Below are positions 42,605 to 53,809 of a DNA stretch of 64,000 nucleotides, one piece after another. Source of the DNA: Sediminicola sp. YIK13 (GTDB lineage Bacteria > Bacteroidota > Bacteroidia > Flavobacteriales > Flavobacteriaceae); contig NZ_CP010535.1 in NCBI RefSeq assembly GCF_001430825.1, positions 1,902,501 through 1,966,500 on the forward strand, read 5' to 3'. Position 1 is the stretch's first letter; every line of letters starts with the position of its first letter. Below the pieces are notes generated by a model. It had not been told where the DNA came from, ran no database searches, and saw only the letters and a program-made list of their open reading frames with translations. The translations under genes and the position numbers were made by a program.

Positions 42605-44146
42605 TTAGGTGCTTATGGAGTAAAGTTGGGTATAATACTCATCGACAGATTTTTTCCATGTGAATCTCATCTCCTTGGCATTTTCTTCTATTTTCTTCCA
42701 GGCTGGCTTATCATTGAGGAAAACATCAAGAACTAGGTCAAAAGCGTTTTCCATATTGCGCATTTTCTGATCGTAGGTATCCCCATCAAAAATAAAACCG
42801 GTCCTGAGATGTTCAACGGTATCTTTCAAACCTCCCGTGTGATGCACCAAACAAGGGTGACCGTTCCTCATTGCCAACATTTGGCTTATCCCGCATGGCT
42901 CAAAAAGACTGGGCATAAAATATAGGTCGGACTCCAAATAAATAGAATCTATGACATCCTCAGATTGTCCATTGACGAATATGAAATTTTTATGGGAATA
43001 ACTTATCTCACGGAACAATTTCTCATAACCTGGGTCCCCGGTTCCTAAAATCAGTAAAATTCCGTTGACCTTGGACAACTTTTCCAATATGGCTATCATT
43101 ACTTCTGGGGAGCGCTTGAAAAAATAAAATTTTTGTTCCGTCAACCTGGCCACACTTGAGCAAACAAAAGCAGGTGGTTCAGCTAGAAATTTAACGATCT
43201 TCTCTCCCGTGTGGGCCAGAAAGTCCGATTTATATTTCTTGGACTCTTCCTGCAGCCATTGAAAAATAGCAGTTATTGTATTGCGATACAGATTCCCTCT
43301 TTCTGCTTCCCGAATGTTCTGATAGTTACTACCATTGAGAATCCCGTACAACCTACCTTCATTATCCGCATCTTGGAGGTCTTTTTCCAACCCTTCTCCT
43401 CCTATGAATTCCGGAGGGGAACTGGGATGAAGTATATCTTCCTTGTAAGATGGAGAGACTGTGTGCACAGCATCGGCCAAACGAATTCCAATAGCCATTA
43501 AGTTGATACAGTCCTGATACCTATAATCCATTAAGGCCTTGTAATCCAGATTGATCTCAGGGAACCAATTTTTAACAGAAGCGTAATTTCCATCAAAAGG
43601 ACGTATTCCCTGTATCGCCAAGTTGTGGATGGTATAAACGAAACGCATCTGGTTTAAATTCTTATATCCAGGATGATACGATCTTAGAAACAATAGCAAA
43701 CTGGTATGCCAATCATGTATGTGCACCACATCCAATTTGCCAAAACACTCTTTTTTAATGGCCTCTGCAACTGCTGTACAAAAAATAACATATTTAATGA
43801 AGTCAGTATAAAATGGTTCTGTTGGATCGTCATGATATATATGGGCAATCCCACCAGCTTCTATCTCAGGATGATGAATGACATAATGGTGAATATTGGC
43901 AAATTCCTTTTTAGGAATCACTTCATATAGTTCCGCTGTATAGGTAACTCCTCTAAGCTTAAAATTTAAAAGCGACCTAAGTGTTCCATTTTGGTGGAGT
44001 CTGGAATAGGAGGGCACAACAATATGAGCCTTATCCCCTCTTTCTGAAATTTGTCTGGGAACATCCCTGACAACATCACCCATTCCCCCTGCCTTACATT
44101 TGGGTATTGCATCATTCTCGGCCGCTACAAAAAGAAAATTGTTCAT
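42605..44146 (-). CDS. glgA: Glycogen synthase (GT5 family), ADP-glucose type
   Basis: A 513-residue GT-B glycosyltransferase of family 5. The N-terminal substrate-binding loop reads KCKAGGMGDV (the KxGG motif of GlgA, with Lys-Ala), followed by VHIHDWHTS (near residue 146), and the C-terminal active-site motif is SLFEPCGISQM near residue 404. It should build alpha-1,4-glucan from a nucleotide sugar. No branching enzyme, glgC or phosphorylase gene is nearby, so the rest of the pathway lies elsewhere. Confidence 0.92.
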   Translation of the reverse strand: MNNFLFVAAENDAIPKCKAGGMGDVVRDVPRQISERGDKAHIVVPSYSRLHQNGTLRSLLNFKLRGVTYTAELYEVIPKKEFANIHHYVIHHPEIEAGGIAHIYHDDPTEPFYTDFIKYVIFCTAVAEAIKKECFGKLDVVHIHDWHTSLLLFLRSYHPGYKNLNQMRFVYTIHNLAIQGIRPFDGNYASVKNWFPEINLDYKALMDYRYQDCINLMAIGIRLADAVHTVSPSYKEDILHPSSPPEFIGGEGLEKDLQDADNEGRLYGILNGSNYQNIREAERGNLYRNTITAIFQWLQEESKKYKSDFLAHTGEKIVKFLAEPPAFVCSSVARLTEQKFYFFKRSPEVMIAILEKLSKVNGILLILGTGDPGYEKLFREISYSHKNFIFVNGQSEDVIDSIYLESDLYFMPSLFEPCGISQMLAMRNGHPCLVHHTGGLKDTVEHLRTGFIFDGDTYDQKMRNMENAFDLVLDVFLNDKPAWKKIEENAKEMRFTWKKSVDEYYTQLYSIST

Positions 44147-44235
44147 TTAACTTGAAATAATCATTTATATTTTAAACCCATAAAAGGTAATTATTTATTT
44201 GCTATCACTGCACTATTTAAAGAAAAATCAAAAAA

Positions 44236-44264
44236 AAAAGCCCTTCTGAATCAGAAGGGCTTTT
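44236..44264 (-). terminator. Terminator of eno
   Basis: A near-perfect 13-base-pair stem, AAAAGCCCTTCTG and CAGAAGGGCTTTT, with a three-base loop (AAT) and flanking A and T runs. It lies 22 bases after the enolase stop and can work on both strands. Confidence 0.95.
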
Positions 44265-44286
44265 GTTTAGATCTAAAATAATGATT

Positions 44287-45588
<1,302 letters not shown>

Positions 45589-45697
45589 TTATTTCTGGTT
45601 ATTTACTACTGCACAAATATACAAAACAGGGCTATCACTGATTGTCTATATATTGTGATATTCCACAGGTTTTAAGGAATTTATCAACTAAATCGAT

Positions 45698-46810
45698 TTA
45701 GTTTTGCGTATTCTTTATCATTTCAAAAAAATCATCGAAAAGATAGCTGGCATCGTGGGGACCTGGACTAGCTTCGGGATGGTACTGAACGGAAAATACA
45801 TTTTTACCCTTCATTTTCATTCCTGCTACGGTCTTGTCATTCAGATGTACATGTGTAATCTCAAGATCTGTATTAGCCTCAGTATCTTCCCTACTTACCG
45901 CGAACCCGTGATTTTGTGACGTAATTTCTCCCTTACCCGTTTTCAGGTTCATTACAGGGTGATTTATTCCCCTGTGTCCATTGTGCATTTTATAAGTTGA
46001 CACTCCGTTGGCTAGTGCGAGTACTTGATGCCCCAAACATATCCCAAATAACGGTTTATTGGAGGCAATCATCTTTTTTGCAGCTGCTATGGCATCAGTT
46101 AGCGGCTCTGGATCGCCAGGACCGTTGGAAATAAAATAGGCATCCGGGTTCCATGCGCTCATTTCTTCAAACGACGCATTGAAAGGAAAGACCTTGATGT
46201 AGGCATCCCTTTGGGAAAGGTTTCTTAATATGTTCTTCTTTATCCCAATATCGAGTGCTGCTATTTTATAGGTAGCTTTTTCATCTCCATAGAAATACGG
46301 TTCTTTGGTTGAAACTTTGGAAGACAATTCCAGTCCGGCCATGCTTGGCACTTTTGCCAACTGTTCCTTTAAGGAATCAAGATTGTCAACATTGGTAGTC
46401 ATTACGGCGTTCATAGCTCCATGATCCCTAATATAATTAACCAATGCCCTTGTGTCGACATCAGAAATGGCAAACAAATTATCCTTGTCCATGAAATCCT
46501 TTAGGCTCATGTCCGCATCTACCCTAGAATAGTCATAACTGAAATTTTTACAGATCAGCCCAGAAATTTTAATGGAATCGGATTCCACTTCTTCCTTGTT
46601 GGTTCCATAATTTCCAATATGTGCATTGGTGGTTACCATCAACTGACCAAAATATGAAGGGTCTGTAAATATTTCCTGATATCCCGTCATACCGGTATTA
46701 AAACAGACTTCCCCAAAAGCGGTCCCATCTTTATCTCCTACGGCCTTCCCATAAAAAATGGTCCCATCAGCCAATAATAACAATGCTTTCTTTTTTGTTT
46801 GATACTTCAT
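45698..46810 (-). CDS. carA: Carbamoyl-phosphate synthase small subunit
   Basis: A 370-residue glutaminase subunit of carbamoyl-phosphate synthase. The N-terminal domain includes TGMTGYQEIFTDPSY near residue 40; the class I amidotransferase domain has the catalytic Cys in FGICLGHQ near residue 256 and the His-Glu in QYHPEASPGP near 345. It supplies ammonia for arginine and pyrimidine synthesis. No carB is visible in the window, so the large subunit is encoded elsewhere. A terminator separates it from rplQ. Confidence 0.97.
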   Translation of the reverse strand: MKYQTKKKALLLLADGTIFYGKAVGDKDGTAFGEVCFNTGMTGYQEIFTDPSYFGQLMVTTNAHIGNYGTNKEEVESDSIKISGLICKNFSYDYSRVDADMSLKDFMDKDNLFAISDVDTRALVNYIRDHGAMNAVMTTNVDNLDSLKEQLAKVPSMAGLELSSKVSTKEPYFYGDEKATYKIAALDIGIKKNILRNLSQRDAYIKVFPFNASFEEMSAWNPDAYFISNGPGDPEPLTDAIAAAKKMIASNKPLFGICLGHQVLALANGVSTYKMHNGHRGINHPVMNLKTGKGEITSQNHGFAVSREDTEANTDLEITHVHLNDKTVAGMKMKGKNVFSVQYHPEASPGPHDASYLFDDFFEMIKNTQN

Positions 46811-46850
46811 CTCGTTATACTACTTAATTATTTGACAAATAAACATAAAA

Positions 46851-46880
46851 AAAAGGATAAGCTTTTAGGCCTATCCTTTT
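46851..46880 (-). terminator. Terminator at the end of the ribosomal cluster (after rplQ)
   Basis: AAAAGGATA and TATCCTTTT form a hairpin preceded by a run of A on the plus strand, giving a U run on the minus strand, 26 bases after the rplQ stop. It closes the alpha operon. Confidence 0.85.
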
Positions 46881-46905
46881 CATATATCAAAAATGTGATG
46901 ATATT

Positions 46906-47436
46906 TTATTTTTCTGATTCATCAGCTTTGTTTTCAGCATCTGCTGCTGGTGCTTTAGTTTCAGTCTCAGTTTCAGCAGCTGGAGCAGCTTCTACTTTCT
47001 TAGATTTACCTCTTCTTGTGGATTTCTTAGCCTTTGGCTTACCAGCATTGTAAAGATCATTAAAATCTACTAGCTCGATGATTGCCATGTCAGCGTTATC
47101 CCCAAGACGATTACCTAATTTGATAATCCTTGTGTAACCTCCTGGTCTATCAGCAACCTTTTCAGCAACTCCACTGAACAATTCAGTTACAGCGTTCTTG
47201 TCTCTAAGGTTTTTGAAAACGATACGCCTGTTGTGCGTTCCCTTTTCAACTGTCTGATTATTTTCAGCTTTGGACTTTGTGATCAAAGGCTCAACAAATT
47301 GCTTTAAGGCTTTTGCCTTGGCAACGGTAGTGTTGATTCTCTTGTGCTCGATCAAAGAACAAGCCATATTAGCCAACATAGCCTTTCTATGCGCTGTTTT
47401 TCTTCCTAAATGATTAACTTTTTTTCCGTGTCTCAT
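46906..47436 (-). CDS. rplQ: 50S ribosomal protein L17 with an extended C-terminal tail
   Basis: A 176-residue protein. The first 120 or so residues are L17 ([17 protein letters not shown], then [14 protein letters not shown]-like region, [10 protein letters not shown] and [17 protein letters not shown]). The tail of about 50 residues is rich in Lys, Ala and Glu ([15 protein letters not shown], then [12 protein letters not shown]) and is absent from E. coli L17, which is about 127 residues. It is the last gene of the cluster. Confidence 0.97.
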   Translation of the reverse strand: MRHGKKVNHLGRKTAHRKAMLANMACSLIEHKRINTTVAKAKALKQFVEPLITKSKAENNQTVEKGTHNRRIVFKNLRDKNAVTELFSGVAEKVADRPGGYTRIIKLGNRLGDNADMAIIELVDFNDLYNAGKPKAKKSTRRGKSKKVEAAPAAETETETKAPAADAENKADESEK

Positions 47437-47491
47437 TACTATAACTATATGCTTCTTTCAGAATAGTCTTCACCATTCATAGGGAAGTCAA

Positions 47492-48484
47492 TTAATCCTT
47501 ATCCAATTTATATTTTGACAAATCCATTCCAAAACTCAACCCTTTGTTGATTACCAACTCCTCAAGTTCAGTTAGGGATTTTTTACCGAAGTTTCTAAAC
47601 TTCATCAAGTCGTTCTTGTTAAAAGAAACCAAATCTCCCAATGTATCCACTTCCGCAGCTTTCAAACAATTCAAAGCACGAACGGATAAATCCATATCCA
47701 CTAATTTAGTTTTTAATAACTGACGCATGTGAAGGGATTCTTCATCATAAGTTTCAGTTTGTGCAATCTCATCTGCCTCTAGGGTTATTCTCTCATCGGA
47801 GAACAACATAAAGTGATGGATAAGAACCTTGGCAGCTTCAGTCAATGCATCTTTCGGATTTATTGAACCGTCACTTGAAATTTCAAAAACTAATTTTTCG
47901 TAATCGGTCTTTTGCTCTACACGAAAGTTCTCAATACTGTATTTTACGTTCTTTATTGGAGTAAAGATAGAATCTACAGCAATGCTTCCTAACGGCGCAC
48001 CAGACTTCTTATTCTCTTCAGCCGGTACATAACCTCTTCCTTTCTCAATAATGATTTCCATATTGATACTCACCTTGGGATCCATGTTACAGATCACCAT
48101 ATCTGGGTTAAGCACTTGGAAACCGGAAATGAATTTTTGAAAATCACCAGCAGTCAATTGTTCCTTTCCGCTAACAGAAATAGAAACAGTTTCACTTTCA
48201 ACGTCTTCTATTTGTCTCTTAAAACGTACTTGCTTTAAGTTTAGGATGATTTCTGTAACATCTTCAACAACACCAGAAATCAATGAAAACTCATGCTCTA
48301 CTTTGTCTATTCTAACAGAAGTTATAGCAAAACCTTCCAAAGATGAAAGCAATACTCTTCTTAATGCGTTCCCAATAGTCAATCCATAACCAGGTTCCAA
48401 AGGGCGGAATTCAAACTTCCCTTCAAAATCTGTAGAATCGATCATTATAACTTTATCGGGCTTCTGAAAATTAAATAATGCCAT
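47492..48484 (-). CDS. rpoA: DNA-directed RNA polymerase alpha subunit
   Basis: A 330-residue alpha subunit. The N-terminal domain ([21 protein letters not shown], then LLS-type dimerisation helix) and the C-terminal helix-hairpin-helix domain ([22 protein letters not shown], then [14 protein letters not shown]) are complete. It assembles the core polymerase and contacts promoter elements and regulators. It lies 55 bases upstream of rplQ and 18 bases downstream of rpsD, in the same transcript. Confidence 0.99.
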   Translation of the reverse strand: MALFNFQKPDKVIMIDSTDFEGKFEFRPLEPGYGLTIGNALRRVLLSSLEGFAITSVRIDKVEHEFSLISGVVEDVTEIILNLKQVRFKRQIEDVESETVSISVSGKEQLTAGDFQKFISGFQVLNPDMVICNMDPKVSINMEIIIEKGRGYVPAEENKKSGAPLGSIAVDSIFTPIKNVKYSIENFRVEQKTDYEKLVFEISSDGSINPKDALTEAAKVLIHHFMLFSDERITLEADEIAQTETYDEESLHMRQLLKTKLVDMDLSVRALNCLKAAEVDTLGDLVSFNKNDLMKFRNFGKKSLTELEELVINKGLSFGMDLSKYKLDKD

Positions 48485-48502
48485 AATTGGATCAGTCTTG
48501 TT

Positions 48503-49108
48503 TTATTTAGAGTATAACTCCACGATTAATTGTTCCTTGATGTTTTCTGGAATCTGCAATCTTTCAGGAATAGCAACATAAGTTCCTTCCTTCTTTTCAG
48601 TATTCCATGTAATCCATTCGTAGACATTGCTACTTGCAGAAAGAGAATCCTGAATGGATTGTAAAGATTTAGATTTTTCCCTTACACCAACAACATCTCC
48701 TGCTTTCAATGAATAAGAAGGTATGTTTACCAACTCACCATTAACAGTAATATGTCTGTGGGATACTAATTGTCTTGCAGCTCTTCTTGAATTGGCAATG
48801 CCCATTCTGTATACTACGTTGTCCAATCTAGACTCACAAAGCTGAAGTAAAACCTCACCGGTTACTCCTTTGCTACTATTTGCTTTTGCAAATATGTTTC
48901 TAAACTGACGCTCCAAAATACCATAGGTGTATTTTGCCTTTTGCTTCTCCATTAACTGGATTGCATATTCGGATTTCTTACCACGACGTCTTGTGTTACC
49001 GTGTTGTCCTGGAGGATAATTTCTTTTTTCAAAAGATTTGTCATCTCCGAAAATCGCTTCACCGAATTTACGGGCGATTTTTGTTTTTGGTCCTGTATAT
49101 CTTGCCAT
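48503..49108 (-). CDS. rpsD: 30S ribosomal protein S4
   Basis: A 201-residue S4 with the S4 RNA-binding domain in the second half ([29 protein letters not shown]). S4 is a primary 16S binder and, in E. coli and Bacillus, represses its own operon. The 97 bases between rpsK and this start, larger than most gaps in the cluster, hold several short hairpins and may be its leader. The zinc-free N-terminal form seen in this sequence ([12 protein letters not shown]) lacks the four Cys of some homologues. Confidence 0.98.
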   Translation of the reverse strand: MARYTGPKTKIARKFGEAIFGDDKSFEKRNYPPGQHGNTRRRGKKSEYAIQLMEKQKAKYTYGILERQFRNIFAKANSSKGVTGEVLLQLCESRLDNVVYRMGIANSRRAARQLVSHRHITVNGELVNIPSYSLKAGDVVGVREKSKSLQSIQDSLSASSNVYEWITWNTEKKEGTYVAIPERLQIPENIKEQLIVELYSK

Positions 49109-49205
49109 CTTCTTTAAATTGGGAAATGTGATTATGAATTAAGGCTAATCCTTCGATAATCGTAACTACACTTCCTGTGAAAACCCGTTCGGGCCATATT
49201 AATAA

Positions 49206-49598
49206 TTATACTCTTCTTCTTTTTGGAGGTCTACATCCATTGTGTGGCATTGGAGTAATATCAATGATCTCCGTTACCTCAATACCTGAATTGTGAATAG
49301 AACGAATAGCAGATTCTCTACCATTCCCTGGTCCCTTAACGTAGACCTTAGCTTTTCTCAATCCGGCTTCGTGAGCGACCTTTGCACAATCTTCTGCAGC
49401 GATCTGGGCAGCATAAGGAGTGTTCTTTTTAGAACCTCTGAAACCCATTTTACCAGCGGAAGACCAAGAAATTACGTCACCTTTTTTATTGGTCAAAGCG
49501 ATTATAATATTATTGAAAGAGGCAGTTACGTGTGCTTCACCTACTGACTCAACAATAACCTTACGTTTCTTTGTTGTTTTTGTATTTGCCTTTGCCAT
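49206..49598 (-). CDS. rpsK: 30S ribosomal protein S11
   Basis: A 130-residue S11, placed between S13 and S4. It has the family signature [20 protein letters not shown] and the end [10 protein letters not shown]. It forms part of the platform near the mRNA exit. It lies 13 bases from rpsM and 97 bases from rpsD. Confidence 0.98.
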   Translation of the reverse strand: MAKANTKTTKKRKVIVESVGEAHVTASFNNIIIALTNKKGDVISWSSAGKMGFRGSKKNTPYAAQIAAEDCAKVAHEAGLRKAKVYVKGPGNGRESAIRSIHNSGIEVTEIIDITPMPHNGCRPPKRRRV

Positions 49599-49611
49599 AA
49601 TACGCTACTTA

Positions 49612-49986
49612 TTATTTAGTTGCTTTTTTCTTGTTGGCAACTGTTTTTCTTTTTCCTTTACGAGTCCTAGAGTTATTCTTTGTTCTCTGACCTCTTAATG
49701 GCAAACCAGATCTGTGACGAATACCTCTGTAACATCCGATATCCATTAAACGTTTAATGTTCATTTGGATCTCTGAACGAAGTTCACCTTCAATTTTGAA
49801 AGAGGAAACGGAGTCACGAATACGTCCGATTTCATCATCGTTCCAATCAGATACTTTAGTATCTTCACTAACTTGGGCTTTCTCTAAAATTTCTTTAGCC
49901 CTACTTCTACCGACACCAAAAATATAGGTAAGAGCTATAACTCCCCTTTTCTGTTTTGGTATATCTACACCTGCAATTCTTGCCAT
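49612..49986 (-). CDS. rpsM: 30S ribosomal protein S13
   Basis: A 124-residue S13 with [22 protein letters not shown] at the start and the C-terminal segment [22 protein letters not shown] that contacts the tRNA sites. It follows rpmJ by two bases and precedes rpsK by 13. Confidence 0.98.
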   Translation of the reverse strand: MARIAGVDIPKQKRGVIALTYIFGVGRSRAKEILEKAQVSEDTKVSDWNDDEIGRIRDSVSSFKIEGELRSEIQMNIKRLMDIGCYRGIRHRSGLPLRGQRTKNNSRTRKGKRKTVANKKKATK

Positions 49987-49988
49987 AA

Positions 49989-50105
49989 TTACCCTTGTCT
50001 TTGTTTAAATCTAGGATTCTTTTTATTAATTACGTACAATCTGCCTTTTCTACGCACAATTTTGCACTCGGCACTCCTCTTTTTTATTGATGCTCTAACT
50101 TTCAT
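49989..50105 (-). CDS. rpmJ: 50S ribosomal protein L36, zinc-free form
   Basis: A 38-residue protein encoded between infA and rpsM. It reads [16 protein letters not shown] at the start and [10 protein letters not shown] at the end. In the zinc-binding form positions 11, 14, 27 and 33 are Cys, Cys, Cys, His; here Ser11, Cys14, a lysine/asparagine region and Phe replace them, leaving a single Cys, so no zinc is bound. It follows infA after 9 bases and lies two bases before rpsM. Confidence 0.97.
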   Translation of the reverse strand: MKVRASIKKRSAECKIVRRKGRLYVINKKNPRFKQRQG

Positions 50106-50114
50106 CCTATATAC

Positions 50115-50330
50115 TTAATATCTATATGTAATTCTCGCCTTAGTCAAATCATAAGGGCTCATTTCTAATTTTACCTTATCACCTGGAAGCAACTTAATAT
50201 AATGCATACGCATCTTTCCAGAGATATGAGCCGTTACAACATGTCCATTTTCCAGTTCCACTCGGAACATTGCATTGGACAATGCTTCAATTATGCTCCC
50301 GTCTTGCTCTATTGCTGCCTGTTTAGCCAT
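50115..50330 (-). CDS. infA: Translation initiation factor IF-1
   Basis: A 71-residue OB-fold protein ([25 protein letters not shown], then [25 protein letters not shown]). IF-1 occupies the ribosomal A site during initiation. It sits between secY and rpmJ; there is no map gene between them, unlike in E. coli and Bacillus. Confidence 0.98.
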   Translation of the reverse strand: MAKQAAIEQDGSIIEALSNAMFRVELENGHVVTAHISGKMRMHYIKLLPGDKVKLEMSPYDLTKARITYRY

Positions 50331-50333
50331 AAT

Positions 50334-51677
50334 CTAAGCTACTTTTCTATTTTTACCTGTTTTCATAAGACCATCATAATGCCTATTAAGCAAATATGAA
50401 TTCACTTGTTGCACCGTATCAATGGCCACACCAACCATGATTAATAGTGATGTTCCCCCATAAAATAAGGCCCATCCTGGTTGTACATCCATAAGCTTTA
50501 CTACTATGGCTGGTAAAACAGCCAGCAAAGCTAAGAAAATTGATCCTGGTAACGTAATCAAAGACATTATTTTATCAAGAAAATCACCAGTTTCTTTTCC
50601 TGGCCTGATTCCTGGGATAAAACCACCGCTCCTTTTAAGGTCATCGGCCATCTTATTCGTTGGAACCGTGATCGCAGTATAGAAGTATGTGAACACGATA
50701 ATCAAGAAAGCAAACAATATATTATATGCTAACCCGAAGATATCTGCAAACTGAACTTCCATCCATTGTCCTACAGCCGTATTATTGAAAGTCTTTCCTA
50801 ATAATCCAGGTGCGAACATGATCGCCTGGGCAAAGATAATTGGCATAACTCCTGAAGCGTTCAACTTCAAAGGGATATACTGTCTTGAACCCATGATGTT
50901 CTTTTCGTATCCTCCAGAAGCTGTTCTTCTGGCGTACTGTACCGGTATCTGCCTCGTTGCCATCACCAATAAAACACTGGCCAGAATAACAAGGAACCAA
51001 ATTATAATCTCAATCAACATGAACATTAATCCACCATTGTTGTTGGCTGTTCTAGAGATAAATTCCTGAACAAATGATTGCGGCAAAGTTGCTATGATAC
51101 CAATCATAATCAACAATGATATACCGTTACCAATTCCCTTGTCCGTAATTTTCTCACCCAACCACATGGCAAAAACAGTACCTGTTACCAAGATGATCAC
51201 AGAAGGTATAATGAAATTCAGTCCTTTACCCAATACAAATGCACTGTCCGGAACTCCTAAAGCTCCCAAACTGTACAAATATGCCGGAGCCTGAACGATA
51301 CAGATACCAATGGTCAACCATCTGGTGATCTGATTGATCGTTTTTCTTCCACTTTCCCCCTCTTTCTGCAGCTTCTGTAGATAAGGAATGGCTATTCCCA
51401 TCAACTGAACCACAATAGAGGCCGAAATATAAGGCATGATTCCCAAAGCAAAAACAGAAGCATTGGCAAAGGCCCCTCCTGTAAATGCGTTCAAAATTCC
51501 TAAAATACCACTGTCCGTGTTGGAAGATAACTCTGCCAACTGTTCGGTATCAATACCAGGAAGAACTATTTGGGCACCAAAACGATAAACCAAAAGCAAA
51601 CCAAGGGTAATAACAATTCTCCCCTTAAGTTCATCTATCTTCCAAATATTGGATAATGTCTCAAAAAATTTCTTCAT
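50334..51677 (-). CDS. secY: Protein translocase subunit SecY
   Basis: A 447-residue inner-membrane protein with ten helices, the channel of the Sec translocon. Typical segments are LLVYRFGAQIVLPGID (first helix), GISLLIMIGIIATLP, the GRRTASGGYEKN loop, PLKLNASGVMPIIFAQ near residue 278, and SLITLPGSIFLALLAVLPA near residue 385. It ends in a basic tail (NRKVA). It lies between rplO and infA, with 3 bases to infA and 10 to rplO. Confidence 0.98.
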   Translation of the reverse strand: MKKFFETLSNIWKIDELKGRIVITLGLLLVYRFGAQIVLPGIDTEQLAELSSNTDSGILGILNAFTGGAFANASVFALGIMPYISASIVVQLMGIAIPYLQKLQKEGESGRKTINQITRWLTIGICIVQAPAYLYSLGALGVPDSAFVLGKGLNFIIPSVIILVTGTVFAMWLGEKITDKGIGNGISLLIMIGIIATLPQSFVQEFISRTANNNGGLMFMLIEIIIWFLVILASVLLVMATRQIPVQYARRTASGGYEKNIMGSRQYIPLKLNASGVMPIIFAQAIMFAPGLLGKTFNNTAVGQWMEVQFADIFGLAYNILFAFLIIVFTYFYTAITVPTNKMADDLKRSGGFIPGIRPGKETGDFLDKIMSLITLPGSIFLALLAVLPAIVVKLMDVQPGWALFYGGTSLLIMVGVAIDTVQQVNSYLLNRHYDGLMKTGKNRKVA

Positions 51678-51687
51678 AGTGATATGC

Positions 51688-52140
51688 TTATAAACTTATT
51701 ACCTCACCACCCGCAGCCTCAATAGCCGCTTTGGCACTGGCAGTAAATTTATGTACAGATACTTTTAGGGGAGCTTTTAATTCACCACCACCTAAAATTT
51801 TGATCAAATCGTTTTTACCGGCCAACCTGTTTTCAACAAGAACATCTATAGTAACTGTATCCTTAACAATACCGTTATCTACCAATTCCTGAAGTTTATT
51901 AAGATTAACACCAGTGAAATCTTTTCTGTTGATGTTGGTAAAACCAAACTTAGGCACACGACGTTGCAATGGCATCTGTCCACCTTCGAAACCAATTTTC
52001 TTGGAGTAACCAGATCTAGACTTTGCTCCTTTGTGTCCTCTTGTGGCAGTTCCACCTTTTCCAGAACCTTGACCTCTACCAATGGTTTTCCCATCTTTAT
52101 GAGTAGATCCCTCTGCCGGTTTTAAATTGTGTAAATTCAT
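51688..52140 (-). CDS. rplO: 50S ribosomal protein L15
   Basis: A 150-residue L15 with the glycine-rich N-terminus (RGQGSGKGGTATRGHKGAKSRSG) that threads into 23S rRNA and a C-terminal globular domain. It lies 15 bases after rpmD and 10 before secY. Confidence 0.98.
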   Translation of the reverse strand: MNLHNLKPAEGSTHKDGKTIGRGQGSGKGGTATRGHKGAKSRSGYSKKIGFEGGQMPLQRRVPKFGFTNINRKDFTGVNLNKLQELVDNGIVKDTVTIDVLVENRLAGKNDLIKILGGGELKAPLKVSVHKFTASAKAAIEAAGGEVISL

Positions 52141-52155
52141 AACACCTTATCGTTA

Positions 52156-52335
52156 TTAAGCTTCTTCTGTAGAAACTAAGTGTTCAACTTTATTTATCAT
52201 ACCAAGAATATTAGGCGTTGCTTCATGCTCTACTACCTGGCCTAATTTTCGTAATCCAAGTGCCTCCAAAGTCCTTTTTTGGTTTTGTGGCTTTTTGATA
52301 CTACTCTTTACTTGCTTAACTTTAATCTTTGCCAT
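52156..52335 (-). CDS. rpmD: 50S ribosomal protein L30
   Basis: A 59-residue protein of the L30 family: MAKIKVKQVKSSIKKP, then TLEALGLRKLGQ with the GLRK loop, and PNILGMINKVEHLV at the end. The gene lies 12 bases after rpsE and 15 before rplO, its standard place. Confidence 0.97.
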   Translation of the reverse strand: MAKIKVKQVKSSIKKPQNQKRTLEALGLRKLGQVVEHEATPNILGMINKVEHLVSTEEA

Positions 52336-52347
52336 AATATCCCTGAT

Positions 52348-52872
52348 TTATCCTTTAAAAACTTTTTCCAAAGAAACCCCTCTTTGTGTTGCAACAGTTT
52401 TTGCATCCCTAAGTTGTAACAAGGCATCAAAAGTAGCCTTCACAACATTGTGCGGGTTGGAAGAACCTTGTGACTTAGAAAGTACATCTTGTACCCCTAC
52501 TGCCTCCAATACGGCTCTTACAGCTCCACCAGCAATAACACCGGTACCATGGGAAGCTGGCTGTATGTATACACGTGCTCCACCAAATTTACCTTTTTGC
52601 TCATGAGGAAGTGTTCCCTTGTTTAAAGGAATCCTTATTAAATTTTTCTTTGCATCTTCGATTGCTTTTGCGATTGCTGTAGCAACTTCTTTGGATTTAC
52701 CCAAACCGTGACCAACAACGCCATTTTCATCTCCAACTACAACTATTGCAGAGAAACCAAATGCTCTACCACCTTTAGTAACTTTAGTTACCCTTTGAAC
52801 ACCTACCAAACGATCTTTTAATTCTAGACCTCCTGGCTTAACGGTTTCTGCGTTTTTATATTTTTGAAACAT
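52348..52872 (-). CDS. rpsE: 30S ribosomal protein S5
   Basis: A 174-residue S5 with the double-stranded RNA-binding domain ([20 protein letters not shown]) and the second domain with [20 protein letters not shown]5 helps decoding fidelity. It follows rplR by 6 bases and precedes rpmD. Confidence 0.98.
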   Translation of the reverse strand: MFQKYKNAETVKPGGLELKDRLVGVQRVTKVTKGGRAFGFSAIVVVGDENGVVGHGLGKSKEVATAIAKAIEDAKKNLIRIPLNKGTLPHEQKGKFGGARVYIQPASHGTGVIAGGAVRAVLEAVGVQDVLSKSQGSSNPHNVVKATFDALLQLRDAKTVATQRGVSLEKVFKG

Positions 52873-52878
52873 AATATA

Positions 52879-53235
52879 TTAGAATTTTAGTCCGGCTTCC
52901 CTAGCTCCTTCAGCCAATGATTTTACTCTACCGTGGTATAAATTACCACCCCTATCAAAAGCAACAGTTTCAATTCCTATCTTCTGTGCTTTTTCTGCTA
53001 TAGCCTTCCCCACTTGGGTAGCTATTTCCGATTTTGTTCCTTTTAAAGAGCTAAGATCTTTGTCCCTAGATGATGCAGCAGCTAAACTAACTCCTTTTGT
53101 ATCATCTATTAATTGAACGTAAATTTCCTTATTGCTCCTAAAAACAGACAATCTAGGCCTTGTGGACGTTCCAAAGGAAACCTTTCTAATTCTTCTCCTA
53201 ATCCGTTGTCTTCTCTCAGTTTTCGATAATCCCAT
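52879..53235 (-). CDS. rplR: 50S ribosomal protein L18
   Basis: A 118-residue L18, the 5S rRNA binder, with [18 protein letters not shown] and [22 protein letters not shown]. It lies 11 bases after rplF and 6 before rpsE. Confidence 0.98.
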   Translation of the reverse strand: MGLSKTERRQRIRRRIRKVSFGTSTRPRLSVFRSNKEIYVQLIDDTKGVSLAAASSRDKDLSSLKGTKSEIATQVGKAIAEKAQKIGIETVAFDRGGNLYHGRVKSLAEGAREAGLKF

Positions 53236-53246
53236 AATGCTAATTA

Positions 53247-53789
53247 TTAAGCTGACTTACCAGCTTTTCTTCTTAATTGTTCACCAACAAACTTGATTCC
53301 TTTTCCTTTGTAAGGTTCTGGCTTACGGAAACCTCTGATCTTGGCAGCAATCTGTCCTACCAATTGTTTATCAAAAGATGTTAATTTTATGATCGGGTTC
53401 TTTCCTTTCTCAGAAATAGTTTCCAATTTCACCTCTTCGGCCAAATCCATAACTATGTTGTGGGAAAAGCCCAATGCCAAATCTAACTTTTGACCTTGAT
53501 TACTTGCACGGTATCCTACTCCTACCAGTTCCAATTCCTTGGTCCATCCTACGGATACACCTTTAACCATATTCAAAACAAGGGCTCTATAAAGACCATG
53601 TTTAGCTTTGTGCTCCTTTGAATCAGAAGGTCTGGTTACCCATACCTGTCCGTCTTCTATTTTTATTGCTACCGCTGAGAATTCCTGGGTAAGCTCACCT
53701 AATTTACCTTTTACGGTAATGGTGTTCTCGTTTACCTCTATGGAAACTCCCTCCGGGATCGCTATTGGATTATTACCTATTCTAGACAT
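53247..53789 (-). CDS. rplF: 50S ribosomal protein L6
   Basis: A 180-residue L6 with two related domains and the C-terminal signature [15 protein letters not shown] near the end. It lies 20 bases after rpsH. Confidence 0.98.
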   Translation of the reverse strand: MSRIGNNPIAIPEGVSIEVNENTITVKGKLGELTQEFSAVAIKIEDGQVWVTRPSDSKEHKAKHGLYRALVLNMVKGVSVGWTKELELVGVGYRASNQGQKLDLALGFSHNIVMDLAEEVKLETISEKGKNPIIKLTSFDKQLVGQIAAKIRGFRKPEPYKGKGIKFVGEQLRRKAGKSA

Positions 53790-53809
53790 TATTCTAACTC
53801 TTTATAGTA

